From: Martinezella miluonensis | GTDB taxonomy: Bacteria > Pseudomonadota > Alphaproteobacteria > Rhizobiales > Rhizobiaceae | Reading direction: 5' to 3' | NCBI RefSeq assembly: GCF_900094545.1 | Contig: NZ_FMAH01000049.1 | Location: 1 to 46,420, forward strand | Length of the DNA: 46,420 nt | Part shown: in pieces, positions 7,856 through 16,582 of the stretch | How the letters are laid out: each line of letters starts with the position of its first letter | Position numbering within the stretch: position 1 is the first letter of the stretch | Made by a program: the position numbers and the translations under genes | The notes under the pieces: generated by a model | The model's input: the letters and a program-made list of their open reading frames with translations, nothing else | The model's database searches: none | What the model was told of the DNA's origin: nothing

Positions 7856-9550
7856 TCAAGTTGCACTGATGGTGATTTCGATGAGATTGGTGCGGCCGCT
7901 CCGAATGCCAGCCTCGACAGCCGGCGCGATGTTGCCGGCTTCGCCGACACGGTGGGCGGGCACGCCCATTGAAGTGGCCAGGGCGACGTAATCGATTGCG
8001 GGCCTGTCGATATCCATGGCGAGAAAGCGGTTCGACCGGACAGAGGCATAATCGGTTTGCGAGCGCATGAACTTCTTGAGGACGTTGTATTCCCGATTGT
8101 TCATCACGATGAACGTCACCGGCAGGTTTTCATGCGCGGCCGTCCACAGAGCTTGAGGCGAGTACATTGCAGCTCCGTCGCCGACGAAGCTGACGACGGG
8201 CTCGCGGCCTAATCCCAACGAGCATCCCACCGCGGCCGGCATACCCCAGCCGAGTGCGCCTCCGCGCAGGAACGAATATTGAGAGCCGGAATTACTGTAC
8301 AGGAATTGCCGTAGATAGGATGACGTTGCGATCGCCTCATCGACGATCATGATGTCTCCTCCGATCACCCTGGCAGCCTCCCTGGCCGCGACCAGAGGAG
8401 AGATCGTTACGTGGTCGAACTGAGATGTCGCGAGCTCCTCAAGCTGCTGTTTGCGGGCTTGACGAGCGGAAGAGATGCGGTCGTAGGACCTCGCGTATTC
8501 ACTCTCTTTGTCTGCCGTTGCCTTTCGTACCAGTGGTAGTAGTGCCTTGAGAGACACGCCGATATCGCCCACAGCAGAGAATGCGCTGGTATAAGTGCGT
8601 CCGAGATCCCGGACATCGGCGGAAAGTTGATAGACCTTACAGGTCGTAGGCACCGCCGAACCCTCGGTGTAAAGGATCGTAATGAGAGATTTGCCGCCGA
8701 GGGCAAAGATGGCGTCATATTCGCTTAGCTGGGAGGAGATCGCCTTTGCTGTGGTCGGGAGATTTCCTGCCCAGAGCGGATGTGCGGTTGGGAACGGGAT
8801 GCGCGACGGCCAGGACGATCCGAACACCGGTGCTCCTAACAATTCAGCGATCTCGACCACGGCCTCTGCCGACTTGCTGGGATAGATTTCGTCTCCGGCG
8901 ATGATCGCGAGCCGGCCCGGCTCGATAGCCGTCAGATACCGCGCGAGGTCCGTAAGGCCGCCCGCAACGGCATGGCGGTTAATGAGCGATTTGCAGCCGA
9001 TCTCAACCTCGCTGATCTCCTCCATCACGTTCATGGGGAGAGAAAGGAAGACGGGGCCAGGCGGGGGCGCCACCGCGTCGAGAAATGCCCGACGGACGAG
9101 GACCGGCAATTGCGCCGCCGTCGTGACTTCGGACGCCCATTTGACGGCCGGTTCGGCGATCTTGACAAGGTCGCCGTGAAGTAGGGGATCTGTGACCGAG
9201 TGACGGGAGTCCTGTTGTCCTGCGGTGACGACCAGCGGCGTCTGCGAAATGCTCGCATTGAGCAGATTGCCCATTCCATGTCCCAAGCCGCCCGCCGTGT
9301 GCAAGTTAAGAAATCCAGGCTTTTGCGCTGCCTGGGCATATCCGTCTGCCATGGCGACGGCACTGGCTTCCTGAAGCGCCAGCACATACTTAATCGAGGT
9401 CGAATCGACGAGTGCATCCATCAAAGGAAGCTCGGTCGTTCCCGGATTGCCGAATATATATTCGACACCTTCGTTATCGAGAATTTCGAGAAGCACTTCT
9501 GCGCCTCTTTTCCCTGGAAGGTCCCCTGTCCTCCTGATCAAGCCGCTCAT
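7856..9550 (-). CDS. ThDP-dependent 2-oxo acid decarboxylase-like enzyme (benzoylformate decarboxylase group)
   Basis: The 564-residue protein has the three-domain ThDP fold of the acetolactate synthase/benzoylformate decarboxylase superfamily: FGNPGTTELP and LALQEASAVAMADGYA with the cofactor-activating Glu61, LNLHTAGG (H84), and a GDGAAMYS...NN cofactor motif near the C-terminus. It aligns well with benzoylformate decarboxylase by eye, but the active-site Ser of NPGSNELP is Thr, and the second catalytic His region reads FALGGKSLITILY, with no His. It may therefore act on a different 2-oxo acid or be a carboligase. GGAG six bases before the ATG supports the start. The divergent Lrp/AsnC gene probably controls it. 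Confidence 0.85.
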   Translation of the reverse strand: MSGLIRRTGDLPGKRGAEVLLEILDNEGVEYIFGNPGTTELPLMDALVDSTSIKYVLALQEASAVAMADGYAQAAQKPGFLNLHTAGGLGHGMGNLLNASISQTPLVVTAGQQDSRHSVTDPLLHGDLVKIAEPAVKWASEVTTAAQLPVLVRRAFLDAVAPPPGPVFLSLPMNVMEEISEVEIGCKSLINRHAVAGGLTDLARYLTAIEPGRLAIIAGDEIYPSKSAEAVVEIAELLGAPVFGSSWPSRIPFPTAHPLWAGNLPTTAKAISSQLSEYDAIFALGGKSLITILYTEGSAVPTTCKVYQLSADVRDLGRTYTSAFSAVGDIGVSLKALLPLVRKATADKESEYARSYDRISSARQARKQQLEELATSQFDHVTISPLVAAREAARVIGGDIMIVDEAIATSSYLRQFLYSNSGSQYSFLRGGALGWGMPAAVGCSLGLGREPVVSFVGDGAAMYSPQALWTAAHENLPVTFIVMNNREYNVLKKFMRSQTDYASVRSNRFLAMDIDRPAIDYVALATSMGVPAHRVGEAGNIAPAVEAGIRSGRTNLIEITISAT

Positions 9551-9608
9551 GGGTGTCTCCGTGTCATCGCAATTGTTGGATCCACACTACGCTCGCATTT
9601 GGCTTGTG

Positions 9609-9628
9609 TTTCTCTGATTATTGAGAAA
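9609..9628. promoter_or_regulatory. Inverted repeat in the divergent promoter, candidate Lrp/AsnC operator
   Basis: TTTCTC (9609-9614) and GAGAAA (9623-9628) are perfect 6-bp arms separated by an AT-rich 8-base spacer (TGATTATT). The site lies between the divergent ThDP gene and the Lrp/AsnC gene, where autoregulatory Lrp-family operators commonly occur. Binding is inferred. Confidence 0.45.
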
Positions 9629-9661
9629 ATGTACGTTTTTTCAGTATGAATGGAGGCCATT

Positions 9662-10186
9662 GTGGCAGTCAGACAGAATAAACGCCCCGCCGCTGGGTCG
9701 GCGGGTGCCCACGGCGATCTGGACCTTATTGATCGCAAGATATTGTCTGTCTTGCGTGGGGACGCGCGCTTGAGCACCAATGATCTGAGCGCCCGAGTTG
9801 GCCTGTCTCCATCGCCGTGTTGGACGCGGGTGAAACGGCTCGAGAATTCGGGGGCTATCGATGGTTACATCGCCCTGATCAACCACGAGGCTGTCGGGTT
9901 GCCGATGACGGTGTTTGCCGAGGTGACACTCGACCATCATGACGACAAGGTTCTTGCCGATTTTTCGGAGGCGCTGCTCAAGATCCCGGAGGTTGTGGAG
10001 GCTTTTTTGGTGAGTGGTGATTATGATTATCTGATCAAGGTGGCAGTCGCTGACACGGGTCACTACGAACGATTTCTCCGAGAAAAGCTCTACAAGATCA
10101 AAGGCATCCGTCATTCAAAGACGACCTTCAGTCTCAGAGCAATCAAGCAGTCTGCCTGCGTCGATCCATTGCTGGTTCAAGGCTAG
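9662..10186 (+). CDS. Lrp/AsnC family transcriptional regulator
   Basis: The product has the Lrp/AsnC plan: an N-terminal winged HTH (LDLIDRKILSVLRGDARLSTNDLSARVGLSPSPCWTRVKRLENSGAIDGY) and a C-terminal RAM effector-binding domain (VFAEVTLDHHDD...VEAFLVSGDYDYLIKV). These proteins sense amino acids and often control neighbouring degradation genes. I chose GTG at 9662 because GGAGG lies five bases upstream; an ATG at 9650 is in frame but lacks a ribosome site. The gene is divergent from the ThDP-dehydrogenase group, with an inverted repeat between them, so it is probably their local regulator. It may sense the amino acid that the dehydrogenase uses. Confidence 0.93.
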   Translation: MAVRQNKRPAAGSAGAHGDLDLIDRKILSVLRGDARLSTNDLSARVGLSPSPCWTRVKRLENSGAIDGYIALINHEAVGLPMTVFAEVTLDHHDDKVLADFSEALLKIPEVVEAFLVSGDYDYLIKVAVADTGHYERFLREKLYKIKGIRHSKTTFSLRAIKQSACVDPLLVQG

Positions 10187-10271
10187 AGATCTATCAGGTT
10201 CGGGCCAACCCGATTGGGAGTGAATTGGATCCGGAAGCTTTTTCGGCATGCTTTTAAAGATGGTCGTCACT

Positions 10272-10306
10272 CAAAAGCAAAAGCGGCCAGTCAATCGACT
10301 GGCCGC
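10272..10306 (-). terminator. Rho-independent terminator of the Ehu/Doe-like operon
   Basis: A perfect 10-bp stem (GCGGCCAGTC at 10283-10292 with GACTGGCCGC at 10297-10306) closes a 4-base loop. Read leftwards it is followed by TTTTGCTTTT. It stands about 55 bases past the EhuB-like stop and is the clearest intrinsic terminator in the window. Confidence 0.88.
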
Positions 10307-10361
10307 AAGAATGTAGCCGAAAAGATTTGCTCAGCGCTCCGAAAGAGACCAAGCCGCCCGC

Positions 10362-11243
10362 TTATCGATAGGCGGGACCGCAGACTGTTTTAGCGGTTAC
10401 GCTTTCAGATGGCATCATTTCACGCGGGTAGTTGTATTTTTCAAGGATGGTTTGAACTGTGCCGTCCTTCATCGTCTTTGTGAGAGTTTCATTGAAACGG
10501 TCACGGAAATCCGCGTCGTCCGGACGAAAGACAATTGAGCCGTAGTTGACGCGTTCTTCGCCGTTTACGATCCGCTTGAAAGGTGCTGCGATTTCCACAC
10601 CCTTCACGTTCGGGTCTTTCACCTGCTTGATTGCGGCATCGTAAGGAAGGATCAAGGCGTCAACGCGACCTGCCATCAGCGCAGAGATGCCTGAGGTTTC
10701 ATCCTGAAACAACGGCATGTTGTCCTGCTTGACGCCGGCGGCGATCAGATCGCCGATGGAAGCTGCACTGCGCAAATTTCCGACGATAACGCCGTTCTTG
10801 GCCAAATCCTCGTAGCTGTGCACAGCTTTGGGATTGCCTTGTTTCACGACTGCCGCGGCGCCGCCTGTAAAAAACGGATTGGCAAAAATGACCTGCTCGC
10901 AGCGTTTGGGAAGGATGTACATTCCACCCGCGATCGCATCAATCCTATGGGCCATCAGGCTCGGAATGAGAGCTGCGAAGTCCATGCTTTGGAACTCGAT
11001 CTTCTTCAGTCCAAGAGGCGTGGCGGCGGATTTCAAGACTTCTGGGAAAATACCAGCAATGTTGCCATCCGCATCGACATAGCCGCTCGGGGCAGAATTG
11101 TTGATGCCAACAACGATCACACCGTCATTTTTAACCTTGTCAGTAAGCGCGCCGGCGTAGGCCGAAACCGACGCAGCGACCGCGAAAATCGCGGCGCAGG
11201 CAGAGCGTTTCAGATGTTGGCTCAAGAAGCTCTTATAGATCAT
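10362..11243 (-). CDS. EhuB-like ABC transporter solute-binding protein (family 3), copy 1
   Basis: This 293-residue periplasmic protein has a signal peptide ending near AYAGALTDKV, then the family-3 SBP pattern DGVIVVGINNSAPSGYVDADGNIAGIFPEV. Features close to EhuB, the ectoine/hydroxyectoine binding protein, include the segment IAGGMYILPKRCEQVIFANPF and the QGNPK..HSYEDLA motif. A good ribosome site (GAGGTGA) precedes the ATG. It is the last gene of a leftward operon with two permeases and an ATPase at its start, and a strong terminator follows. A second copy of the same length is at 19824. Ectoine itself as ligand is uncertain because the accompanying enzyme set differs from known ectoine clusters. 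Confidence 0.88.
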   Translation of the reverse strand: MIYKSFLSQHLKRSACAAIFAVAASVSAYAGALTDKVKNDGVIVVGINNSAPSGYVDADGNIAGIFPEVLKSAATPLGLKKIEFQSMDFAALIPSLMAHRIDAIAGGMYILPKRCEQVIFANPFFTGGAAAVVKQGNPKAVHSYEDLAKNGVIVGNLRSAASIGDLIAAGVKQDNMPLFQDETSGISALMAGRVDALILPYDAAIKQVKDPNVKGVEIAAPFKRIVNGEERVNYGSIVFRPDDADFRDRFNETLTKTMKDGTVQTILEKYNYPREMMPSESVTAKTVCGPAYR

Positions 11244-11322
11244 AGGATCACCTCGGTTAAAGGGGGCGCTAAGGTGACTAGTGCCCAGGGTTCTGTTTAT
11301 TGGATTGTTCGTGGCCGATCAC

Positions 11323-12480
11323 TCAGGAGGCGATCGCATTCGCGATGGGCACCAGGTCGTCCCATAGGTCGGCTTCGTCTTCCAGCCCGATGCTGACGCG
11401 AAGATAGATTGGTTGATCGGTGTTCTGGAGGGCGGCCCGTTTGATGGTCATCGGCGCAAATAGGCTATGCGTCCCACCCCATGAGGCGCCGATGGAAAAG
11501 GTCTCAGCCGCTGTCAGCAACTGATCGATACGTGACTTCTTGGCTGCTGGAACGACGATCGTGAAGACGCCGCTGGCGCCCTTGAAGTCGCGCGCCCAGA
11601 TGTCATGGCCCATGCATTCCGGCAGTGCCGGATGTAGAACGCTTCCAGGTCCAGCGATGTCCCGGATGTTCCGAGCAAATTCCAGGGCGGCACGACCGGA
11701 ATGTGCCATGCGCACGCCCATCGTCTCCAACCCACGCAGTGCCAGCGAACATTCGTCCGGAGAAACGGTGACACCGAACAGGCTCAAGATGCGCTTAAGA
11801 TGCTTGAACAGTTCGTAGTCCGCGACCGCGACAGAGCCGAGCAGAAGATCGGAGTGGCCGCCGACATATTTCGTCAGAGCCATGGCTGAGAAATCGACAC
11901 CGTGCTGAAGCGGCTTGAATAACAATGGCGTTGCCCATGTATTGTCACAACCGGTATAGATGCCGCGCGATTTCGCGGCGGAAACGATCGCTGGGATGTC
12001 CTGAACCTCCATGGTCGTCGAGCCAGGCGATTCCATCCAAACGAGCTTAACAGTGTCGTCGAAAAGGTCTGTTATACCCGCGCCGATCGTCGGGTCGTAC
12101 AGCCGATGGACAATGCCTCTAGGTTTTAGGTATTCCTCGCAAAAATCGATCACCGGTGGGTAGGCGCTTTCGGAAACCAGAACGGTGTCACCCGGCTTGA
12201 GGACCGACAGAAAAACGAGGGAAACGGCTGCCTGACCCGAAGGGACGAGCACCGTGCGGGAGGCTTTCTCAAGCTCAGTAATTGCAGCTTCCAAAGCCCG
12301 GGTGGTCGGCGTTCCCATAAGCCCATAGGTATACCCGTCGGGGCCACGCGCAGCACGATTGGCATAGTCCTCGGCGCTGTCGAAGACGATTGTCGAGGCG
12401 CGATGCACGCCGGTCGAGAGGCTCGCGAAACCGTCGGCGGAAACTTTGGGCCGCTTTACGCAGATAGTCTTGTCACGCAT
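11323..12480 (-). CDS. Cys/Met metabolism PLP-dependent enzyme (cystathionine lyase-like)
   Basis: A 385-residue fold-type I PLP enzyme with the family segments STIVFDSAEDYANR near the N-terminus, LVPSGQAA, VWMESPGSTTMEVQDI, DNTWATPLLFKPL, and the PLP lysine in LTKYVGGHSDLLLG (about K204). Relatives are cystathionine beta- and gamma-lyases, which cleave C-S bonds, or gamma-replacement enzymes. ATG at 12480 has AGGA seven bases upstream; a GTG at 12504 is also in frame. It sits between EhuB and a DoeB-like deacylase, where classical ectoine clusters carry EutB/EutC or DoeC/DoeD. This suggests the amino acid released by the deacylase contains sulfur or a similar leaving group, but that is inference. 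Confidence 0.88.
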   Translation of the reverse strand: MRDKTICVKRPKVSADGFASLSTGVHRASTIVFDSAEDYANRAARGPDGYTYGLMGTPTTRALEAAITELEKASRTVLVPSGQAAVSLVFLSVLKPGDTVLVSESAYPPVIDFCEEYLKPRGIVHRLYDPTIGAGITDLFDDTVKLVWMESPGSTTMEVQDIPAIVSAAKSRGIYTGCDNTWATPLLFKPLQHGVDFSAMALTKYVGGHSDLLLGSVAVADYELFKHLKRILSLFGVTVSPDECSLALRGLETMGVRMAHSGRAALEFARNIRDIAGPGSVLHPALPECMGHDIWARDFKGASGVFTIVVPAAKKSRIDQLLTAAETFSIGASWGGTHSLFAPMTIKRAALQNTDQPIYLRVSIGLEDEADLWDDLVPIANAIAS

Positions 12481-12548
12481 TTGGATGTCCTGCTTTGTCC
12501 GCACATAGGTGGTGAGCCGTAGCGGAACGTGTCGTTATTCCGAGCCGG

Positions 12549-13547
12549 CTATACCGGGACGGCTAGCCCGAACAACGCATCGCCCGTCTTGGTGAGCGTC
12601 GGGAAACGTCGGTAGGCAACAGTACCGGCGTGGTTGAACCGTAGTTCGATCGGATCCTGCAACGGGTTTTCGAGCGGATGCAGCAAACCGCCGAGTTGCC
12701 CCGCGGCGATTTCATCGCCAGGCCTGAAGAAGGGTTCGAACATACCAGCCGACGGCGCGTAGATCGACGCGCTTGGGCTGAGCGTTCTCATCATCCGTGG
12801 AGTGGGGGCGTCGGGGGCCTCAAGCTCGGGGGCGATACCGTAATCTCTTAGCACGCGGCGCAAACCGGCCTCAGCGATGGCAAGCCTTTCCGGGCAGAGG
12901 GTTGGCCCGCTTCCAAGCTCCGTCATGATCGCCAGCACGCCTTGGCTTTCAGCAGCCGCGTACATCGTGGATCCGGCACCACCCGCTGCGCCATCGGTGA
13001 TGACGCTGTAGGGGGCTGCAAAGGTCGCCATCAGCCGGCGGATCTCCGCACCCTCGGCTTCGTTTCGACCCTGGCGACCGAGCACCAGGGGGAGATAGTC
13101 GAGCGAGCTGCCACCCGAATGCAGATCGATGACGAGATCGGCGCGCGGGAAAAGCTCCGAAGACACGAAGTGCGCAATGGCAGCCGTCGGTCCGCCGCTG
13201 GTCGTTCCAGGGAAGACGCGGTTGAGATTGCCGCTGTCGATCGGCGAGTTGCGTCGACCGGCCGAAACAGCCGGCCAGTTCAACGAAGGGAGGGCAATCA
13301 CTCGCCCTTCGAGTTTCGTGTTTTTAAGATCGCGCAGCAGGCGTCGCAGAGCGATCTGCCCCTCATACTCGTCGCCATGCGTGCCTGCGGTCAGCAATGC
13401 CGTTGGACCGTCACCACCTTTCAGGCAAACCATCGGGATCGGAATCCAGCCATACGCAGATGTGTCCGACGAATAAGGCAGGCGGGCAAAGTCAGCCTGA
13501 TATCCGATGGCGTCAAAGTCGATCGAGGTCCAGATCGGGCTTTTCAT
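12549..13547 (-). CDS. DoeB/EutE-like N-acyl amino acid deacylase (aspartoacylase family)
   Basis: The protein (332 residues from the chosen ATG) belongs to the succinylglutamate desuccinylase/aspartoacylase zinc hydrolases. Metal-site motifs are THGDEYEG (H57, E60) and DLHSGG (H143), and GNLNRVFPG follows as in DoeB, which deacetylates N-acetyl-2,4-diaminobutyrate in ectoine breakdown. The C-terminal region (SPSASIYAPSAGMFEPFFRPGDEIAAGQ) is the biotinyl-like beta domain of this family. I chose the ATG at 13547, which has GGAG nine bases upstream and aligns with the N-termini of the paralogues; ATGs at 13556 and 13562 are alternatives. It follows the DoeA-like hydrolase, as expected if it deacylates that enzyme's product. 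Confidence 0.87.
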   Translation of the reverse strand: MKSPIWTSIDFDAIGYQADFARLPYSSDTSAYGWIPIPMVCLKGGDGPTALLTAGTHGDEYEGQIALRRLLRDLKNTKLEGRVIALPSLNWPAVSAGRRNSPIDSGNLNRVFPGTTSGGPTAAIAHFVSSELFPRADLVIDLHSGGSSLDYLPLVLGRQGRNEAEGAEIRRLMATFAAPYSVITDGAAGGAGSTMYAAAESQGVLAIMTELGSGPTLCPERLAIAEAGLRRVLRDYGIAPELEAPDAPTPRMMRTLSPSASIYAPSAGMFEPFFRPGDEIAAGQLGGLLHPLENPLQDPIELRFNHAGTVAYRRFPTLTKTGDALFGLAVPV

Positions 13548-13601
13548 TGTCTTCATCTCCATGATCAGATTATCCGCACGCCTGCCGGTTGTCGGCGCGG
13601 G

Positions 13602-14771
13602 TCAGAGTTCGACAACGGGAAGTTCGGCGGGAGCCAAGGTGCTGAGGAATTCCGGACCCGAAGCCGTGACGCGGAAGACTTCCTCGACCTGGAAGACGCC
13701 GCCTTCGGTCTCGAGCTTGGGCTCTACATGAAGGATCATGTTTTCGGCGATGATCTCTTCAGAGCCGGGCATCAGCGACGGCGGCTCCGTGAGCGCAAGA
13801 CCGGATCCGTGACCGACGCGGCCGGGACTTGCGAGCTTGTATGCCGGTCGAGCCGACCACAGATCCTCGAACACCCGGAAGACGGCGTCGCCGGTCATTC
13901 CTGGACGAACGCTCTCGGCGAGGCGAAGAGTGACGTCCCGGACGTAGCGATAGATATCCTTCTGCGCTTCGGTTGCCTTTCCGATCTTGGCGATGCGGTT
14001 CAGATCGCTGATCTGGTCGCCGCGGCGCGCGCCCATGTCCGACCACACAAAATCGTCCATCTCCAGCGATCGCTCGGAATTCGGTCGCGCATAGGTGTCG
14101 CCGCCTTTGCCGAAACGGACCGGAAGCCATTCTACAGTATCGGCGCCGCGGCCGATCATCCGTTGTTTGAGGCGCTGGCCCCACTCATATTCGGTCATGT
14201 CGAGCTTGAGGTCGGAGAGCCCGTCGAAGAAGGAACTCGTTGCGATATCGCAGGCAACCTTCTTGGCGAGGATCTCATGTTCGCTCTTGATCAGACGCTG
14301 CTTCCAGATCACCAGCGCCGCATCGACAAGCTGCATGTTATTGGGTGCTGAGCGAAGACGATCCGCAACGTCGACCGAGCCGCGTCCCATCATGTCATAG
14401 CCATAGTCGAAGCCGATCCGAGACCCGGCAGGCAACTTGGCGACAAGATCACCGGCAGCCTGCAGCGCCGCGTCGGTGAAGCCGTCATAAAATGCAGGTG
14501 TGACGCCTGGGTATGCCGACTGCTCGACGTTTCTGCGTTCGGACCGATTGACAAGGATCGTGATGCCGTCGCGGTTGCGCTCGACTAGGGCCATCAAGGG
14601 ACGGGCGTTAGACAGCCAGAACAGCGTCCTGAAACCGGAGAAGTATACGAAATTGTGCTCGCCGGTGATCAGGACTGCATCGATTCCAGCGTCTGCCATG
14701 TTCTGCTTCAAGGTCGCTACCCTTGCCATGACCTCGTCAGCGCTTGGCCATACCGGAACGTTCATTGTCAT
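13602..14771 (-). CDS. DoeA/EutD-like M24 family hydrolase
   Basis: A 389-residue creatinase/aminopeptidase P-type (M24) protein. The metal ligands are visible as D245, D256 (SDMGARRGDQISDLNR), H321 (GRVGHGSGLALTEPP), E350 (LHVEPKLE) and a Glu in QVEEVFRVT. Its length and position beside a DoeB-like gene match ectoine hydrolase DoeA/EutD, which opens the cyclic amidine ring to an N-acetylated diamino acid. The ATG at 14771 is supported by GAGGGA about seven bases upstream; an ATG-less extension to 14822 seems untranslated. The leader contains a degenerate copy of the operator-like motif found near the GntR genes. The real substrate may be an ectoine-like cyclic compound and not ectoine. Confidence 0.85.
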   Translation of the reverse strand: MTMNVPVWPSADEVMARVATLKQNMADAGIDAVLITGEHNFVYFSGFRTLFWLSNARPLMALVERNRDGITILVNRSERRNVEQSAYPGVTPAFYDGFTDAALQAAGDLVAKLPAGSRIGFDYGYDMMGRGSVDVADRLRSAPNNMQLVDAALVIWKQRLIKSEHEILAKKVACDIATSSFFDGLSDLKLDMTEYEWGQRLKQRMIGRGADTVEWLPVRFGKGGDTYARPNSERSLEMDDFVWSDMGARRGDQISDLNRIAKIGKATEAQKDIYRYVRDVTLRLAESVRPGMTGDAVFRVFEDLWSARPAYKLASPGRVGHGSGLALTEPPSLMPGSEEIIAENMILHVEPKLETEGGVFQVEEVFRVTASGPEFLSTLAPAELPVVEL

Positions 14772-14840
14772 CAAATTTTCCCTCGTGTTGCTTTCGATCC
14801 GAGCGAGCAATGTTGCTTGCACGTCCGGGGTTCAGACAAT

Positions 14841-14862
14841 GATATGCCTGGTATATTAGGAT
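14841..14862. promoter_or_regulatory. Operator-like motif, degenerate copy upstream of the DoeA-like gene
   Basis: Read on the minus strand, CCTAATATACCAGGCAT matches CCTGATATACTAGGTAT (copy at 18028) in 14 of 17 positions. It lies between the EutA-like stop and the DoeA-like start, so it may give a second, regulated promoter inside the operon. It is the weakest of the four copies. Confidence 0.45.
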
Positions 14863-14903
14863 AATGGCACAACTCGCCGTCGGGACGCTGCGCCAATGAT
14901 TAT

Positions 14904-15713
14904 TTAGATGTCGCGTTCGAACAGTTTGCCCCAGCCAACTACAGGTTGCTTGTAGCCGGCAAGACGGAGCGCATGCCAGCACAGGGCCTGGTTCGACGTG
15001 ATCACCGGCTTGCCGATTTCCTGTTCGAGTTTGTCGATGGCGACGGCAGCACGCATCTGCGTGCAGGATACGACAACCGCATCGACATCACCCTCGTTTA
15101 CCACTGCTCTGACAGCGTTCGCCGTGCTTTCCGGCGAGATGAATGGGGCGTCGTGACGGATAAAGCTTCCCTCGTGGTGAAAGCCTTTGGCCACGGGGAC
15201 CACGAATCCTTCCTTTTCGATCTTGCGGACCATGTCTTCTGCAACATCGCGTGGGTAGGGCGAGACATAACCGATACGTCTGGCGCCCAAAGTCCGAAGT
15301 GCAGCCAGGATCCCGGTGAACGGATCTGTTACCTGCGCGCTAGGCGACGCTTTATGGACGCGCCGTTCCAGCTCTTCCGCTCCAATCGTCATCGCAGCCG
15401 AGGTGCATCCGAGCGCGATGACCTTCGACGGAAAACGGGCGTTGACCTGGACAAGCGCACCCTCAAGTCCATTGAAGGTATCATGCAGGAGGCCTGCGGA
15501 GATTGGCGCATCCTGGCGTGCCGTGGAAAGACGGCTCTCGTACAGCGCAATGCCCGGGATCGTCAGCATCTGGCGGGCTTCATGCGAAAGCGTCTGATCG
15601 TTATCGAGGACGATCATTCCGATCTGAGCGATGGCGCCGAGGCCGGCGTCTGTCTGATAGTCGATTTCAGACCAAATGGTCGTGGACTGCGTAGTCGTGT
15701 TCGTCATCGACAT
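14904..15713 (-). CDS. EutA-like aspartate/glutamate racemase superfamily protein
   Basis: The 269-residue product has the two active-site cysteines of the Asp/Glu racemase, maleate isomerase and arylmalonate decarboxylase superfamily: ALGCTSAAMTIG (C103) and VVVSCTQMRA (C217). Spacing and size match EutA of ectoine uptake-and-use operons and maleate cis-trans isomerases. The role of EutA in ectoine use is not well defined; isomerisation or racemisation of a pathway intermediate is likely. It lies between the ATPase and DoeA-like genes in the same leftward operon. The start ATG at 15713 has AAGG close upstream, and the third codon is an alternative ATG. Confidence 0.85.
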   Translation of the reverse strand: MSMTNTTTQSTTIWSEIDYQTDAGLGAIAQIGMIVLDNDQTLSHEARQMLTIPGIALYESRLSTARQDAPISAGLLHDTFNGLEGALVQVNARFPSKVIALGCTSAAMTIGAEELERRVHKASPSAQVTDPFTGILAALRTLGARRIGYVSPYPRDVAEDMVRKIEKEGFVVPVAKGFHHEGSFIRHDAPFISPESTANAVRAVVNEGDVDAVVVSCTQMRAAVAIDKLEQEIGKPVITSNQALCWHALRLAGYKQPVVGWGKLFERDI

Positions 15714-15765
15714 GATCCTTCACAGGGCAATTTTAGACTGAATGCTCGTGGAAGCGCCTGCTGAA

Positions 15766-16545
15766 CTAGTGCAGAAGCTGTCCGAGGAATTTTTGTGCGC
15801 GCTCATTTTCGGGAGCATCAAAGAATTTTGCTGGCGGTGCGGCTTCCACGATCCGCCCGGCGTCCATGAACACGACGGTATCGGCAACCTGACGGGCAAA
15901 GCCCATCTCATGGGTGACGCAGATCATCGTCATCCCGTCATCAGCGAGGCTGGTCATGACTTCGAGCACTTCCTTGATCATCTCTGGGTCAAGCGCAGAC
16001 GTCGGTTCGTCGAAGAGCATCACCCGTGGCTTCATGCAGAGCGCGCGGGCGATTGCCACGCGTTGTTGCTGCCCGCCCGAAAGCTGGGTTGGAAACTTCC
16101 TCGCCTGCTCCGGAATCCGAACCTTATTGAGGTTTTCCATCGCAACTTCCTCGGCTGCTGATTTGGTCATCTTGCGTGCACGGACCAGCGCGAGAGTACA
16201 ATTGTCCAGGACAGAGAGGTGCGGAAAGAGATTGAAATGCTGAAACACCATGCCGGCGTCGCGGCGGACTTCAGCCAGCCCTTTCATTCCCTGCCGGACT
16301 TCCGTGCCATTGACGCGGATGATGCCGGACTGGTGCACTTCGAGCTGGTTGATGCAGCGGATCAAGGTCGATTTTCCCGAGCCGGAAGGGCCACACACGA
16401 CAACCTTCTCGCCTGCTCGAACATTCAAGTTGATGTCGTGTAGAACTTGAAACTTTCCGTACCACTTGGATACGCTTTCCATTGAAACGGCTGGTACGGA
16501 ACTATTGTCGGTCGAGCCGGCGTTCAGTGGGATTGGCGAGGGCAT
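15766..16545 (-). CDS. EhuA-like polar amino acid/ectoine-type ABC transporter ATPase
   Basis: A 259-residue ATPase with Walker A GPSGSGKST (52-60), Q-loop region GMVFQHFNLFPHL, signature LSGGQQQRVAIARAL, Walker B VMLFDEPTSALDPE and a switch His in ICVTHEMGF. It is of the HisP/GlnQ type that serves family-3 SBPs such as EhuB. I chose ATG at 16545 because GGGAG lies seven bases upstream; a longer frame from 16596 would overlap the permease and has no ribosome site. It follows the two permeases and completes the importer EhuABCD-like set. Confidence 0.92.
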   Translation of the reverse strand: MPSPIPLNAGSTDNSSVPAVSMESVSKWYGKFQVLHDINLNVRAGEKVVVCGPSGSGKSTLIRCINQLEVHQSGIIRVNGTEVRQGMKGLAEVRRDAGMVFQHFNLFPHLSVLDNCTLALVRARKMTKSAAEEVAMENLNKVRIPEQARKFPTQLSGGQQQRVAIARALCMKPRVMLFDEPTSALDPEMIKEVLEVMTSLADDGMTMICVTHEMGFARQVADTVVFMDAGRIVEAAPPAKFFDAPENERAQKFLGQLLH

Positions 16546-16582
16546 CGAAAATCTCCCGGTGGAATTGGGCGTGGTGCTTTGT

